A stretch of DNA of 64,000 bases from Pseudomonas serboccidentalis (GCF_028830055.1 NZ_CP101655.1:954132-1018131), one strand, 5' to 3'; positions 16,151-24,971 are shown, numbered from the stretch's first letter. Numbers and translations are program-made. Notes: generated by a model from the sequence alone, not told the origin.

Positions 16151-17095
16151 ATGAAACGACTGATCAGCAGCTGTGTTCTTGCACTCAGCGGTACCGCTTT
16201 CTTGAGCGCCAGCGTCATGGCGGCCGAACCCGCCTCGTGCCAGAACGTACGGATGGGCGTAGTGAACTGGACCGACGTGATCGCCACCAGTGCCATGACC
16301 CAGGTCCTGCTCGACGGCCTCGGCTACAACACCAAACAAACCAGCGCCTCCCAGCAAATCATCTTCGCCGGGATCCGCGATCAGCGTCTGGACTTGTTCC
16401 TCGGCTACTGGAACCCGCTGATGACCCAGACCATCACCCCGTTCGTCGACGCCAATCAGGTCAAGGTTTTGCCGGCGCCAAGTCTGAAGGACGCCCGCGC
16501 TACCCTCGCGGTGCCGACCTATCTGGCGGACAAGGGCCTGAAGACCTTCGCCGACATCGCCAAATTCGAGAAGGAACTGGGCGGCAAGATCTACGGCATC
16601 GAACCGGGTTCGGGCGCCAATACGCAGATCAAGGCAATGATCGCCAAGAACCAGTTCGGCCTCGGCAAATTCCAGCTGGTCGAATCCAGCGAAGCCGGCA
16701 TGCTCGCCGCCGTTGATCGGGCCGTGCGCCGCAAGGAAGCCGTGGTGTTCTTCGGCTGGGCGCCGCACCCGATGAACGTCAACGTAAAAATGACTTACCT
16801 CACCGGCAGCGACGACGCCCTCGGCCCGAACGAAGGCATGGCCACGGTGTGGACCGTCACCGCGCCGAAATACGCGGAACAATGCCCGAACGTCGGCCGT
16901 CTGCTGAGCAACCTGACGTTCACCGCCGAAGACGAGAGCCGGATGATGCAGCCGCTGCTCGATCACAAGGACGCCTTCGAATCGGCCAGACAGTGGCTCA
17001 AGGATCACCCAGAAGACAAGCAGCGCTGGCTCGACGGTGTGACCACCTTCGACGGCAAACCGGCCGCTGAAAACCTGCAACTGACCAGTCAATAA
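16151..17095 (+). CDS. caiX: Carnitine-binding periplasmic protein CaiX
   Basis: OpuAC-type solute-binding protein delivering carnitine to the CbcWV permease. The 314 residues start with a signal peptide (residues 1-24, cleaved near VMAAEP). The aromatic-cage pattern of quaternary amine binders is seen as NWTDV, GYWNPL and GWAPHPMN. The start has GAGGAACC upstream. No permease or ATPase gene follows; in P. aeruginosa CaiX uses CbcWV, encoded here about 9 kb downstream. It is first gene of the cdh operon. Paralogue of CbcX in this window. Confidence 0.93.
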   Translation: MKRLISSCVLALSGTAFLSASVMAAEPASCQNVRMGVVNWTDVIATSAMTQVLLDGLGYNTKQTSASQQIIFAGIRDQRLDLFLGYWNPLMTQTITPFVDANQVKVLPAPSLKDARATLAVPTYLADKGLKTFADIAKFEKELGGKIYGIEPGSGANTQIKAMIAKNQFGLGKFQLVESSEAGMLAAVDRAVRRKEAVVFFGWAPHPMNVNVKMTYLTGSDDALGPNEGMATVWTVTAPKYAEQCPNVGRLLSNLTFTAEDESRMMQPLLDHKDAFESARQWLKDHPEDKQRWLDGVTTFDGKPAAENLQLTSQ

Positions 17096-17170
17096 CTCAC
17101 CCCGAATCAACCCTTCGCAGCCCGAAAAAGGGCTGCGAACAGACCCATCACGCCTGAAGGAAACCGCACC

Positions 17171-18058
17171 ATGAACCACGACGTCATCATCACCTGCGCA
17201 CTCACCGGTGCTGGCGACACGACCGCCAAGAGCCCCCACGTGCCGGTCACCCCGAAACAGATCGCCGCTGCCGCCGTAGAAGCTGCCAAGGCCGGCGCCA
17301 CCGTTGTGCACTGCCATGTGCGCGACCCGCAGACCGGCAAGTTCAGCCGTGACGTGGCGCTGTACCGCGAAGTGATGGAGCGCATCCGCGAGGCCGACGT
17401 CGACATCATCGTCAACCTCACCGCCGGCATGGGCGGCGACCTGGAGATCGGCCCGGGCGAGAAGCCGATGGAGTTCGGCCCGAACACCGATCTGGTTGGC
17501 CCGCTGACCCGTCTGGCCCACGTCGAAGAACTGCTGCCGGAAATCTGCACCCTCGATTGCGGCACCCTGAACTTCGGCGACGGCGACACCATTTACGTCT
17601 CGACGCCTGCGCAACTGCGCGCCGGTGCCAAGCGCATCACCGAACTGGGCGTGAAGGCCGAGCTGGAAATCTTCGACACCGGTCACCTGTGGTTCGCCAA
17701 GCAGATGATCAAGGAAGGCCTGCTCGATAACCCGTTGTTCCAGCTGTGTCTGGGTATCCCGTGGGGCGCCCCGGCGGATACCACCACCATGAAGGCCATG
17801 GTCGACAACCTGCCCGCCGACGCGGTGTGGGCCGGGTTCGGTATCGGCCGGATGCAAATGCCGATGGCCGCGCAAGCGGTGCTATTGGGCGGCAACGTGC
17901 GGGTCGGGCTGGAAGACAACCTGTGGCTGGACAAGGGCGTGCTGGCAACCAACGGCCAACTGGTCGAACGCGCCACCGAGATCCTCAGCCGCCTCGGCGC
18001 CCGGGTGCTGACCCCGGCTGAAGGTCGCAAGAAAATGGGCCTGACCCCGCGCGGCTGA
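17171..18058 (+). CDS. cdhC: 3-Dehydrocarnitine cleavage enzyme CdhC (BKACE family)
   Basis: Beta-keto acid cleavage enzyme (DUF849 TIM barrel) that condenses 3-dehydrocarnitine with acetyl-CoA to give acetoacetate and betainyl-CoA. The 295 residues include the zinc motif HCHVRDP near 47, the substrate-carboxylate region NLTAGMGGD near 85, and the C-terminal [16 protein letters not shown] motif of the family. It follows caiX by 75 bp and precedes cdhA, with a REP doublet in between. The assignment to carnitine rests on the operon context. Confidence 0.93.
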   Translation: MNHDVIITCALTGAGDTTAKSPHVPVTPKQIAAAAVEAAKAGATVVHCHVRDPQTGKFSRDVALYREVMERIREADVDIIVNLTAGMGGDLEIGPGEKPMEFGPNTDLVGPLTRLAHVEELLPEICTLDCGTLNFGDGDTIYVSTPAQLRAGAKRITELGVKAELEIFDTGHLWFAKQMIKEGLLDNPLFQLCLGIPWGAPADTTTMKAMVDNLPADAVWAGFGIGRMQMPMAAQAVLLGGNVRVGLEDNLWLDKGVLATNGQLVERATEILSRLGARVLTPAEGRKKMGLTPRG

Positions 18059-18098
18059 CCTATCCCCAACACGGGCCTGACTGTCCCCATCTTCAACC

Positions 18099-18183
18099 TG
18101 TAGGAGCTGCCGAAGGCTGCGATCTTTTGACTTTGATTTTTAGAAGCAAGATCAAAAGATCGCTGCCTTCGGCAACTCCTACA
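18099..18183. repeat. REP doublet, family 2, inside the cdh operon
   Basis: Arms GTAGGAGCTGCCGAAGGCTG and a near-complement (two differences) separate cdhC from cdhA, which are transcribed in the same direction. Confidence 0.9.
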
Positions 18184-18210
18184 GGGATCACCTTACTCGG
18201 GAAAATCACT

Positions 18211-19176
18211 ATGAGCTTTATCACCGACATCAAAACCTTCGCCGCCCTCGGCAGCGGTGTCATCGGCAGCGGCTGGGTCGCCCGTGCCCTCGCCCATGGC
18301 CTCGACGTGGTGGCCTGGGACCCGGCGCCCGGCGCTGAAGCCGCGCTGCGCAAACGCGTGGCCAATGCCTGGGGCGCGCTGGAGAAAAACGGCCTGGCGC
18401 CCGGCGCATCGCAGGATCGCCTGCGCTTTGTCGCGACCATCGAGGAATGCGTGCGCGATGCCGACTTCATCCAGGAAAGCGCCCCGGAACGCCTTGAGCT
18501 GAAGCTGGAGCTGCACAGCAAAATCAGCGCGGCGGCCAAACCCGATGCGCTGATCGGTTCGAGTACTTCGGGCCTGTTACCGAGCGAGTTCTACGAGAGT
18601 TCGACCCACCCTGAGCGCTGCGTGGTCGGGCACCCGTTCAACCCGGTGTATCTGTTGCCGCTGGTGGAAGTGGTCGGTGGCAAGCACACCGCGCCCGAGG
18701 CCGTGCAAGCGGCAATGAATGTCTACGAATCCCTCGGCATGCGCCCGCTGCACGTGCGCAAGGAAGTACCCGGTTTTATCGCCGACCGTTTGCTCGAAGC
18801 GCTGTGGCGTGAGGCGCTGCACCTGGTCAACGATGGTGTAGCGACCACCGGTGAGATCGACGACGCGATCCGTTTTGGCGCCGGTCTGCGCTGGTCGTTC
18901 ATGGGCACGTTCCTGACTTACACGTTGGCCGGTGGCGATGCCGGGATGCGTCACTTCATGTCGCAGTTCGGCCCGGCATTGCAGTTGCCATGGACTTATC
19001 TGCCAGCGCCGGAACTGACCGACAAGCTGATTGACGATGTGGTCGATGGCACCAGCGACCAGCTCGGTCGTCACAGCATTTCGGCGCTGGAGCGCTATCG
19101 TGATGACTGCCTGCTGGCGGTGCTTGAGGCGGTGAAGACCACCAAAGAGAAGCATGGGATGAGTTTCAGCGAGTAA
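18211..19176 (+). CDS. cdhA: L-carnitine dehydrogenase CdhA
   Basis: NAD-dependent oxidation of L-carnitine to 3-dehydrocarnitine. The 321 residues have an N-terminal Rossmann domain with GSGVIGSGW at 14-22, the 3-hydroxyacyl-CoA dehydrogenase catalytic motif [20 protein letters not shown] near residues 137-156, and the helical C-terminal domain ([19 protein letters not shown]). The start at 18211 has ACTCGGGA upstream; the open frame extends 5' into the REP element. Unlike some homologues it has no fused thioesterase, since cdhB is a separate gene. Confidence 0.95.
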   Translation: MSFITDIKTFAALGSGVIGSGWVARALAHGLDVVAWDPAPGAEAALRKRVANAWGALEKNGLAPGASQDRLRFVATIEECVRDADFIQESAPERLELKLELHSKISAAAKPDALIGSSTSGLLPSEFYESSTHPERCVVGHPFNPVYLLPLVEVVGGKHTAPEAVQAAMNVYESLGMRPLHVRKEVPGFIADRLLEALWREALHLVNDGVATTGEIDDAIRFGAGLRWSFMGTFLTYTLAGGDAGMRHFMSQFGPALQLPWTYLPAPELTDKLIDDVVDGTSDQLGRHSISALERYRDDCLLAVLEAVKTTKEKHGMSFSE

Positions 19177-19187
19177 ACATCAACATC

Positions 19188-19320
19188 TGTGGTGAGGGAG
19201 CTTGCTCCCGCTGGACTGCGCAGCAGTCCCAAAACCCTCACATGCGGTTCATCAGCCAGAACGCATTCACCGGTTTTACGACCGCTGCGCGGCCGAGCGG
19301 GAGCAAGCTCCCTCGCCACA
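19188..19320. repeat. REP doublet, family 1, inside the cdh operon
   Basis: Arms TGTGGTGAGGGAGCTTGCTC and GAGCAAGCTCCCTCGCCACA flank a centre with partial GACTGCGCAGCAGTC-type stems. It separates cdhA from cdhB. Confidence 0.9.
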
Positions 19321-19355
19321 CAGTTGCATGTCAGACAATATTTTGGAGTTCCGCC

Positions 19356-19832
19356 ATGCCCACCCTCACCACCTACCAGACCACAATCATCCCCGACTGG
19401 GTCGACTACAACGGCCACCTGCGCGACGCCTTCTATCTGCTGATTTTCAGCTACGCCACCGATGCCCTGATGGACCGTCTCGGCATGGACAGCAATAACC
19501 GCGAAGCCAGCGGCCACTCGCTGTTCACCCTCGAGCTGCACCTCAACTACCTGCACGAAGTGAAGCTCGACGCCGAGGTCGAAGTGCGCACGCAGATCAT
19601 CGGTCACGACAGCAAGCGCCTGCACCTTTATCACAGCCTGCACCTGACCGGTGACGACAAGGAACTGGCCGGCAACGAGCAGATGCTGCTGCACGTCGAT
19701 CTCGCCGGCCCGCGTTCGGCGCCGTTCACCCCGGACACCCTGAGCCGCCTGCAAGCCATCGTCACCGAGCAAGTCGACCTGCCGGCCCCGGCTTACATCG
19801 GTCGGGTCATCGCCCTGCCACCCGCCCGGTAA
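19356..19832 (+). CDS. cdhB: Betainyl-CoA thioesterase CdhB
   Basis: Hotdog-fold thioesterase of 158 residues that hydrolyses betainyl-CoA to glycine betaine and CoA. The 4-hydroxybenzoyl-CoA thioesterase-like pattern is visible: PDWVDYNGHLRDAFYLLIFSYATD at 13-36, with Asp16 and Asn19 in the usual catalytic loop, and a VKLDAEVEVRTQIIG strand. The start at 19356 has TTGGAG 7 bp upstream. The next gene begins 23 bp after the stop, so the two are probably cotranscribed. Confidence 0.9.
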   Translation: MPTLTTYQTTIIPDWVDYNGHLRDAFYLLIFSYATDALMDRLGMDSNNREASGHSLFTLELHLNYLHEVKLDAEVEVRTQIIGHDSKRLHLYHSLHLTGDDKELAGNEQMLLHVDLAGPRSAPFTPDTLSRLQAIVTEQVDLPAPAYIGRVIALPPAR

Positions 19833-19855
19833 CCCCTCCAACACAAGGAGCCACC

Positions 19856-21019
19856 ATGAACACCGCTGCCGCTGTTGCCGACTTCCGTACTTATCCGTTG
19901 ATCAGCGCGCTGAGCGGCGTGCAGAGTCTGGCGGATCGCGTTTCGATTGCCTGGGCCGATGGCCGCATCAGTCCGTTTCACCATGTCTGGCTGCGGGATA
20001 ACTGCCCGTGCGAGCAGTGCGTCTACAACGTCACCCGCGAGCAGGTATTCGAGATCGTCGATGCCGCGCCGGATCTGGCCCTCGCCAGCGCCCAGATCGA
20101 CAGCGACGGCTGCCTGCGCATCGACTGGCAGGACGGCCACCGCAGCCGCTTCGACCCCGGCTGGTTGCGCGCCCACGCTTATGACGACGCCTCCCGCATC
20201 GAACGCCTGGCCGCCAAGCCCAAGGCTTACCTGTGGCGCAGCGATTTGCAGTTGCCGGTGTTCGACTACGCCACGCTGATGAATGACAACGGCGCCCTGC
20301 TGCAATGGTTGATCGCGGTGCGTGACATCGGCCTGACTCAGGTGCGCGGTGTGCCCACTGAGCCTGGCTCGCTGAAGCTGATCGCCCAGCGTATTTCGTT
20401 CATCCGCGAGAGCAATTTCGGCGTGCTGTTCAACGTGCAATCGAAGGCCGATGCCGACAGCAACGCTTACACCGCTTTCAACCTGCCACTGCACACGGAC
20501 TTGCCGACCCGCGAGTTGCAACCGGGGCTGCAATTTCTGCATTGCCTGGTGAATGATGCCGAGGGCGGCGAAAGTATTTTTGTCGATGGTTTTGCGATTG
20601 CCGATGCGTTACGGCTGGAAGCGCCGGAGCTGTTTCAGGCGCTGTGCGACATCCCCGTGGAATTCCGTAACAAGGATCGCCACAGCGACTATCGCTGCCT
20701 GGCGCCGATCATTGCCCTGGATGCGTTGGGCCGGGTCGCGGAGATTCGCATGGCGAACTTTCTGCGCGGCGCGTTCGATACGTCGGCGGAACAAATGCCG
20801 CTGCTGTACCGCGCCTATCGACGCTTGATTGCGCTGACCCGCGAGCCACGGTTTCGGCTGATGCAGCGGCTTAATCCGGGGGAACTGTGGTGCTTCGATA
20901 ACCGCCGCACATTGCATGCGCGCAATGCGTTTGACCCGGCCACCGGGGCGCGGCATTTCCAGGGCTGCTACATCGATCGGGATGAGCTCTTGTCGCGGAT
21001 TCTGGTGTTGCAACGCTGA
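19856..21019 (+). CDS. Gamma-butyrobetaine dioxygenase (Fe(II)/2-oxoglutarate dependent)
   Basis: Hydroxylates gamma-butyrobetaine to L-carnitine, using O2 and 2-oxoglutarate. The 387 residues begin with the DUF971-like domain that binds zinc in this family (HHVWLRDNCPCEQC near 40-55). A jelly-roll core follows with the iron ligands HTD (LPLHTDLPTR near 210) and the distal His in RRTLHARNAF near 350, plus the 2-oxoglutarate Arg at ATGARHFQGCYID. Being last in the cdh operon it channels gamma-butyrobetaine into carnitine breakdown. Trimethyllysine hydroxylase is a close relative, but the context favours this call. Confidence 0.9.
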   Translation: MNTAAAVADFRTYPLISALSGVQSLADRVSIAWADGRISPFHHVWLRDNCPCEQCVYNVTREQVFEIVDAAPDLALASAQIDSDGCLRIDWQDGHRSRFDPGWLRAHAYDDASRIERLAAKPKAYLWRSDLQLPVFDYATLMNDNGALLQWLIAVRDIGLTQVRGVPTEPGSLKLIAQRISFIRESNFGVLFNVQSKADADSNAYTAFNLPLHTDLPTRELQPGLQFLHCLVNDAEGGESIFVDGFAIADALRLEAPELFQALCDIPVEFRNKDRHSDYRCLAPIIALDALGRVAEIRMANFLRGAFDTSAEQMPLLYRAYRRLIALTREPRFRLMQRLNPGELWCFDNRRTLHARNAFDPATGARHFQGCYIDRDELLSRILVLQR

Positions 21020-21029
21020 TCCGCTAAAA

Positions 21030-21075
21030 GCAAAAGATCGTCCGAAGGCTCTGGCCGCGATCGGACGATCTTTTG
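21030..21075. repeat. Partial family-2 repeat
   Basis: AAAGATCGTCCGAAGGCTCT then GCGATCGGACGATCTTTTGA forms a hairpin (AAAGATCGTCCG with CGGACGATCTTT) corresponding to the long-arm variant also seen at 1956 and 50339, without the GTAGGAGCTGCC ends. Confidence 0.7.
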
Positions 21076-21095
21076 ACTTTCATTAAATTAAAAAA

Positions 21096-21126
21096 GCCCC
21101 GATACAAGCCGTGACAGGATCGGGGC
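21096..21126 (-). terminator. Rho-independent terminator read on the minus strand
   Basis: Perfect 8-bp stem GCCCCGAT/ATCGGGGC with a 15-base loop. On the minus strand it is followed by six T residues; on the plus strand there is no T run. It sits in a 317-bp gap between the gamma-butyrobetaine dioxygenase gene and a small plus-strand gene, with no obvious minus-strand gene ending here. Confidence 0.55.
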
Positions 21127-21336
21127 AGAGGGTACTGTTGAGGAGCTGCCAGTCGAGGGTGACCAAACCGTCTGTAGCGAGCTTGCGCCAGTGTGCCCAC
21201 TCCATTTTCCAATGAGTTAGCCGAAAACGACCTGTTCATAGCCGTCGCAGCCACTGCGACAAATCGCCCTTGCCGTCACTCCCCATGCCTACCAGAATCG
21301 AGCCACGACCTCCGTTGCCAAAGAAGGATGCGCGTC

Positions 21337-21600
21337 ATGATGTATGCCGATTTGATTGATCAGGAAGATTTGTTGGGCCAGCTCAAGGCGCTGGGTTTTC
21401 AAGTGCCGAGCGGCTCGACCGCCGAGCAGGCCTGTGAGTGTGCCGTACGAGGCCTGGATAACGTTCGCGCGTTTGAATTGCGCAAGATGGTCAAGGACAT
21501 GTACACCAGCGGCGCCAGTATCCAGCCTGCGGTGCGTCAGGCGATCGACAAGCAGTTGTTGCCGGCGTTGGCGGATTACCAGCAAAGCCATAGCGCCTGA
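21337..21600 (+). CDS. Small conserved hypothetical protein
   Basis: An 87-residue soluble, mostly helical protein of unknown function. The acidic N-terminal half (MYADLIDQEDLLGQLKALGF) is followed by ECAVRGLDNVRAFELRKMVKDMY and a Gln/His-rich tail. There is no signal peptide or membrane segment. AAGAAGGA lies 8 bp before the ATG at 21337; ATGs at 21328 and 21340 are alternatives. It sits between the end of the cdh operon and the 3' end of gbdR, with a REP doublet downstream. Codon use is ordinary for the window. Confidence 0.7.
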   Translation: MMYADLIDQEDLLGQLKALGFQVPSGSTAEQACECAVRGLDNVRAFELRKMVKDMYTSGASIQPAVRQAIDKQLLPALADYQQSHSA

Positions 21601-21607
21601 CAGACGA

Positions 21608-21687
21608 TCAAAAGATCGCAGCCTGCGGCAGCTCCTACAGTTGAAATGCGTTCCCCTGTAGGAGCTGCCGCAGGCTGCGATCTTTTG
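21608..21687. repeat. REP doublet, family 2
   Basis: AAAAGATCGCAGCCTGCGGC and complement with outward GATC ends; CGCAGG variant. Lies between the convergent hypothetical gene and gbdR. Confidence 0.9.
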
Positions 21688-21689
21688 CT

Positions 21690-22793
21690 TTACAGCCTTA
21701 CGCTGGCAAACGTCGACTCATTGCGCGCCTGACTCAACGCCGACATCGGCCCCGACAGCGGCGACATCACGATCGCCTGCGGCAGCGGCATCATCGCCAC
21801 TTGCTGCGTGGTATTGGAGCCTACGCGCTCGTCACGCGGCGGAATGCCGAAGTACTCGCGGTAGCACTTGGAGAAGTGCGGCGTCGACACGAAACCACAC
21901 ACCGAGGCCACTTCGATGATCGACATCGGCGTCTGCTTGAGCAGTTGCCGCGCGCGGATCAGGCGCAGCTTGAGGTAGTAGCGCGACGGCGAGCAGTGCA
22001 GGTATTTCTGGAACAGCCGCTCCAGTTGGCGACGGGACACGGCGACGTACACCGCCAGTTCGTCGAGGTCGATCGGCTCTTCGAGGTTGGCTTCCATCAG
22101 CGCGACGATTTCCTGCAGCTTCGGCTGGTTGGTGCCGAGCATGTGCTTGAGCGGCACCCGCTGATGATCCTGCTCGTTGCGGATGCGTTCGTAGACAAAC
22201 ATTTCCGAGATCGCAGCGGACAGTTCACGACCGTGATCGCGGCTGATCAGGTGCAGCATCATGTCCAGTGGCGCGGTGCCGCCGGAACTGGTGAAACGGT
22301 TGCGATCGAGGGTGAACAGACGGGTGCTCATCGCTACGCGCGGGAAAGCTTCCTGCATCGCCGCCAGACATTCCCAGTGCACGCTGCAATCGAAACCGTC
22401 GAGCAGCCCGGCGCAGGCCAGGGCCCAACTGCCGGTGCACACCGCGCCAAGACGCTTGGACTGACGCGCCTGGCTCTGCAGCCATGACACGTGTTCACGG
22501 GTCACGGTGCGTTGAATGCCGATCCCGCCGCAGACGATCACAGTGTCCAGGGGAGGGGCTTTGTGCATGGAGGCATCCGGAGTGATTTGCAGACCGTCAC
22601 TGGCCCACACCTGGCCGCCATCGACGGTAAGGGTGCTCCAGCGATACAGCTCACGACCAGACAATTGGTTGGCCATGCGCAGGGGTTCGACTGCGGAGGC
22701 CAGAGAAATCAGCGTGAAATTGTCCAGCAGCAGAAAGCCGATGGATTGAGGCGCACGGTTCTGGGGTTGGGCCCCGGAGTTGAACGTCGTCAT
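21690..22793 (-). CDS. gbdR: GbdR, AraC-family activator of betaine and dimethylglycine catabolism
   Basis: Master activator that responds to glycine betaine and dimethylglycine and, in P. aeruginosa, switches on gbcA, gbcB, dgcA, sdaB, cbcXWV and related genes. Its 367 residues have a DJ-1/PfpI-like sensor domain (20-190; GAVCTGSWALACAGLLDG keeps the elbow Cys) and a C-terminal AraC HTH pair (LAVYVAVSRRQLERLFQKYL; EVASVCGFVSTPHFSKCYREYFG). A 35-residue Met/Pro/Ser-rich tail follows. GAGGAG lies 8 bp before the ATG. It and CdhR are paralogues. Confidence 0.95.
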   Translation of the reverse strand: MTTFNSGAQPQNRAPQSIGFLLLDNFTLISLASAVEPLRMANQLSGRELYRWSTLTVDGGQVWASDGLQITPDASMHKAPPLDTVIVCGGIGIQRTVTREHVSWLQSQARQSKRLGAVCTGSWALACAGLLDGFDCSVHWECLAAMQEAFPRVAMSTRLFTLDRNRFTSSGGTAPLDMMLHLISRDHGRELSAAISEMFVYERIRNEQDHQRVPLKHMLGTNQPKLQEIVALMEANLEEPIDLDELAVYVAVSRRQLERLFQKYLHCSPSRYYLKLRLIRARQLLKQTPMSIIEVASVCGFVSTPHFSKCYREYFGIPPRDERVGSNTTQQVAMMPLPQAIVMSPLSGPMSALSQARNESTFASVRL

Positions 22794-23308
22794 CGCGGTA
22801 TCTCCTCACACAAAGCGGGTGATGGCCTCAGGCGGAGGCTCTTGTTATTGCCATCGTTCTCGCGTGGGAGACGGGCTTTGTTATGACAGAGCAATTGCCA
22901 TGCCTAAAATTGAATGGCCGTTCAATAACTCCTGAAAACGACGTCGCGACGTGTCTATTCAAGACGTCCGGCAAAGGCTGATTCGAAGTGCCATCAGCGG
23001 CGCTGAAAGCCCTGCCCCGGTGCCTGTGAGCAGATCGGTAGCACTTGTGGGAACGGGCTTGCGCGCGGTTGTTTCGGAGTGTCACCGCAAGCACGGGTGA
23101 CGGACGGTAGGGGGCGCAAATGACGCACTGCGGGTGGGAAAGACTCTTATCTGATTGCGACGCGCTAAAAGGTGGCGTGATTTGATTAGCGTGTTCACTT
23201 GGTGAGCAGTTTTGACTGGTCTGGCGCTATCGCGAGCAGGCTCACTCCTACAGGGGAACGCATTCCAAGTGTAGGAGTGAGCCTGCTCGCGATGCGGCCG
23301 ACTCGGTC
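22794..23308. other. Non-coding gap between gbdR and sdaB
   Basis: 515 bp holding the gbdR promoter side, a family-3 REP near the sdaB end and no credible open frame on either strand. No clear terminator or operator was found. GTTCAATTTT-type AT-rich DNA around 22900-22930 (ATTGAATGGCCGTTCAATAA) contains a TTGAAT...GTTCAA-like inverted repeat that could be regulatory. Confidence 0.5.
23229..23293. repeat. REP doublet, family 3, inward orientation
   Basis: ATCGCGAGCAGGCTCACTCC faces its complement across a 21-bp centre. It lies just downstream of the sdaB stop. Confidence 0.92.
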
Positions 23309-24685
23309 TCAGCACTCGACCGCGCTAACAGCCAGCCCACCGCGCGATGTCTCTTTATATTTGTCGTGCATATCCGCACCGGTATCGCGCATGGTGCGGA
23401 TCACTCGGTCCAGCGAAATGAAATGCTGACCATCCCCGCGCAAGGCCATCTGCGCCGCGTTGATCGCCTTCACCGCCGCAATCGCATTGCGCTCGATGCA
23501 CGGCACCTGCACCAGGCCACCGACCGGATCGCAGGTCAGGCCCAGGTTATGCTCCAGGCCGATTTCCGCCGCGTTGCACAGTTGCTCAGGCGTCGCACCA
23601 AGGATCTCCGCCAGCCCGGCCGCCGCCATCGCGCAGGCCGAACCGACCTCGCCCTGGCAGCCCACTTCAGCACCGGAGATCGAAGCATTCTTCTTGCACA
23701 GAATGCCCACCGCCGCCGCACCCAGAAAGTAGTCGACGACGTTGGCGTCGGTGACCGCCTCGCTGAACTTCATAAAGTAGTGCAACACCGCCGGGATGAT
23801 CCCCGCCGCGCCGTTGGTCGGCGCCGTGACCATGCGCCCGCCCGCCGCGTTCTCTTCATTCACCGCGAGGGCAAACAGGTTGACCCACTCCATGGCACTG
23901 AGGGTCGAGCCGATCACGTTGGGCTTGTTCAATTCCTGCAGGCTGCGATGCAACTTCGCTGCACGCCGGCGCACGTTCAGGCCACCGGGCAAGATGCCCT
24001 CGTGCTTGAGGCCCTGCTCGACGCAATCCTGCATTGCCCGCCACAGCGTCATCAGCCCGGCACGAATTTCCTCTTCGCTGCGCCAGACCTTTTCGTTGGC
24101 CATCATCAATTCGGCGACGCGCAGATTGTTCTGCTTGCACAGCTCCAGCAGCTCCACCGCGCTGGAAAAGTCATAAGGCAATTCGGTGCGATCCAGATCG
24201 ACCACGCCGCTGGACGCCTGCGCTTGATCCACCACAAAACCGCCACCGACCGAATAGTAGGTATCGCGATGAATCTCCCCGTGATCGCCTTCGACAATCA
24301 GGGTCATGGCGTTGGGATGGAACGGCAGGTTCTCGTCGATCAGGCGCATGTCGCGTGCCCAGACAAACGGCACCGACAAGCGACCATCCAATAGCAGGGT
24401 GTGGGTTTCACGCAGCGCCTGGATTCGCGGACCGATCTGCGACGGGTCGATTGCGTCCGGCCACTCGCCCATCAAACCCATGATCACCGCGTTGTCGCTG
24501 CCGTGACCGATGCCTGTCGCCGACAGCGATCCGAACAATTGCACTTCTATACGACGCACCTGTTCGAGCAGGTGCCGGTCGCGCAGCGATTCGACAAACA
24601 GGGCGGCGGCGCGCATCGGGCCGACGGTGTGGGAACTGGACGGGCCAATGCCGATTTTGAACAGGTCGAAAACGCTGATAGCCAT
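23309..24685 (-). CDS. sdaB: L-serine ammonia-lyase (iron-sulfur dependent)
   Basis: Deaminates L-serine to pyruvate and ammonia, the outlet for serine formed from betaine-derived glycine and one-carbon units. The 458-residue single chain has the beta-domain motif GPSSSHTVGPMRAA near 15-28 and the alpha-domain cysteines of the [4Fe-4S] cluster (CKKNASISGAEVGCQGEVGSA and GLTCDPVGG), with the C-terminal tail characteristic of SdaA/SdaB. The ATG at 24685 has AGGAG upstream. The gene is in the GbdR regulon in P. aeruginosa and is divergent from cbcX here. Confidence 0.94.
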   Translation of the reverse strand: MAISVFDLFKIGIGPSSSHTVGPMRAAALFVESLRDRHLLEQVRRIEVQLFGSLSATGIGHGSDNAVIMGLMGEWPDAIDPSQIGPRIQALRETHTLLLDGRLSVPFVWARDMRLIDENLPFHPNAMTLIVEGDHGEIHRDTYYSVGGGFVVDQAQASSGVVDLDRTELPYDFSSAVELLELCKQNNLRVAELMMANEKVWRSEEEIRAGLMTLWRAMQDCVEQGLKHEGILPGGLNVRRRAAKLHRSLQELNKPNVIGSTLSAMEWVNLFALAVNEENAAGGRMVTAPTNGAAGIIPAVLHYFMKFSEAVTDANVVDYFLGAAAVGILCKKNASISGAEVGCQGEVGSACAMAAAGLAEILGATPEQLCNAAEIGLEHNLGLTCDPVGGLVQVPCIERNAIAAVKAINAAQMALRGDGQHFISLDRVIRTMRDTGADMHDKYKETSRGGLAVSAVEC

Positions 24686-24790
24686 TGCTGCAGAGCTCCT
24701 GAGGATGCCGTTCCCGGGCATTAAGCGCCCGCTGGCGGAGCTGCTACGCTCAAGCTGCGATCCGCCGGAATGCCCGCATCATCGGGCTTT

Positions 24791-24814
24791 TGTCAGGTCG
24801 CCCGGCGTCTGACA
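24791..24814. promoter_or_regulatory. Inverted repeat in the sdaB-cbcX divergent region
   Basis: TGTCAG and CTGACA are separated by 12 bp. It lies 106 bp upstream of the sdaB start in a gap expected to hold activator sites. Function not shown. Confidence 0.3.
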
Positions 24815-24929
24815 CCGACGCACTCATGCCCACCAGCGCCGCGCCGTTTTCGTCCCGGTTTTTCGCCGTTTTTATGCAGTTCAGATGGCCGATCGGGGCA
24901 GAAAAAAGCTGTAAACGACGTCACTGACA

Positions 24930-24971
24930 CTAGATACGACCATCCCTGTACTGGATACGACGCACCCTGTA
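24930..24971 (+). promoter_or_regulatory. 21-bp direct repeat upstream of cbcX, candidate GbdR site
   Basis: CTAGATACGACCATCCCTGT (24930 on) and CTGGATACGACGCACCCTGT (24951 on) are adjacent direct copies, 17 of 21 positions identical. Tandem half-sites two helical turns apart are typical of AraC-family activators. cbcXWV is a known GbdR target in P. aeruginosa; the site assignment is inference. It starts 190 bp before the cbcX ATG. Confidence 0.5.
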
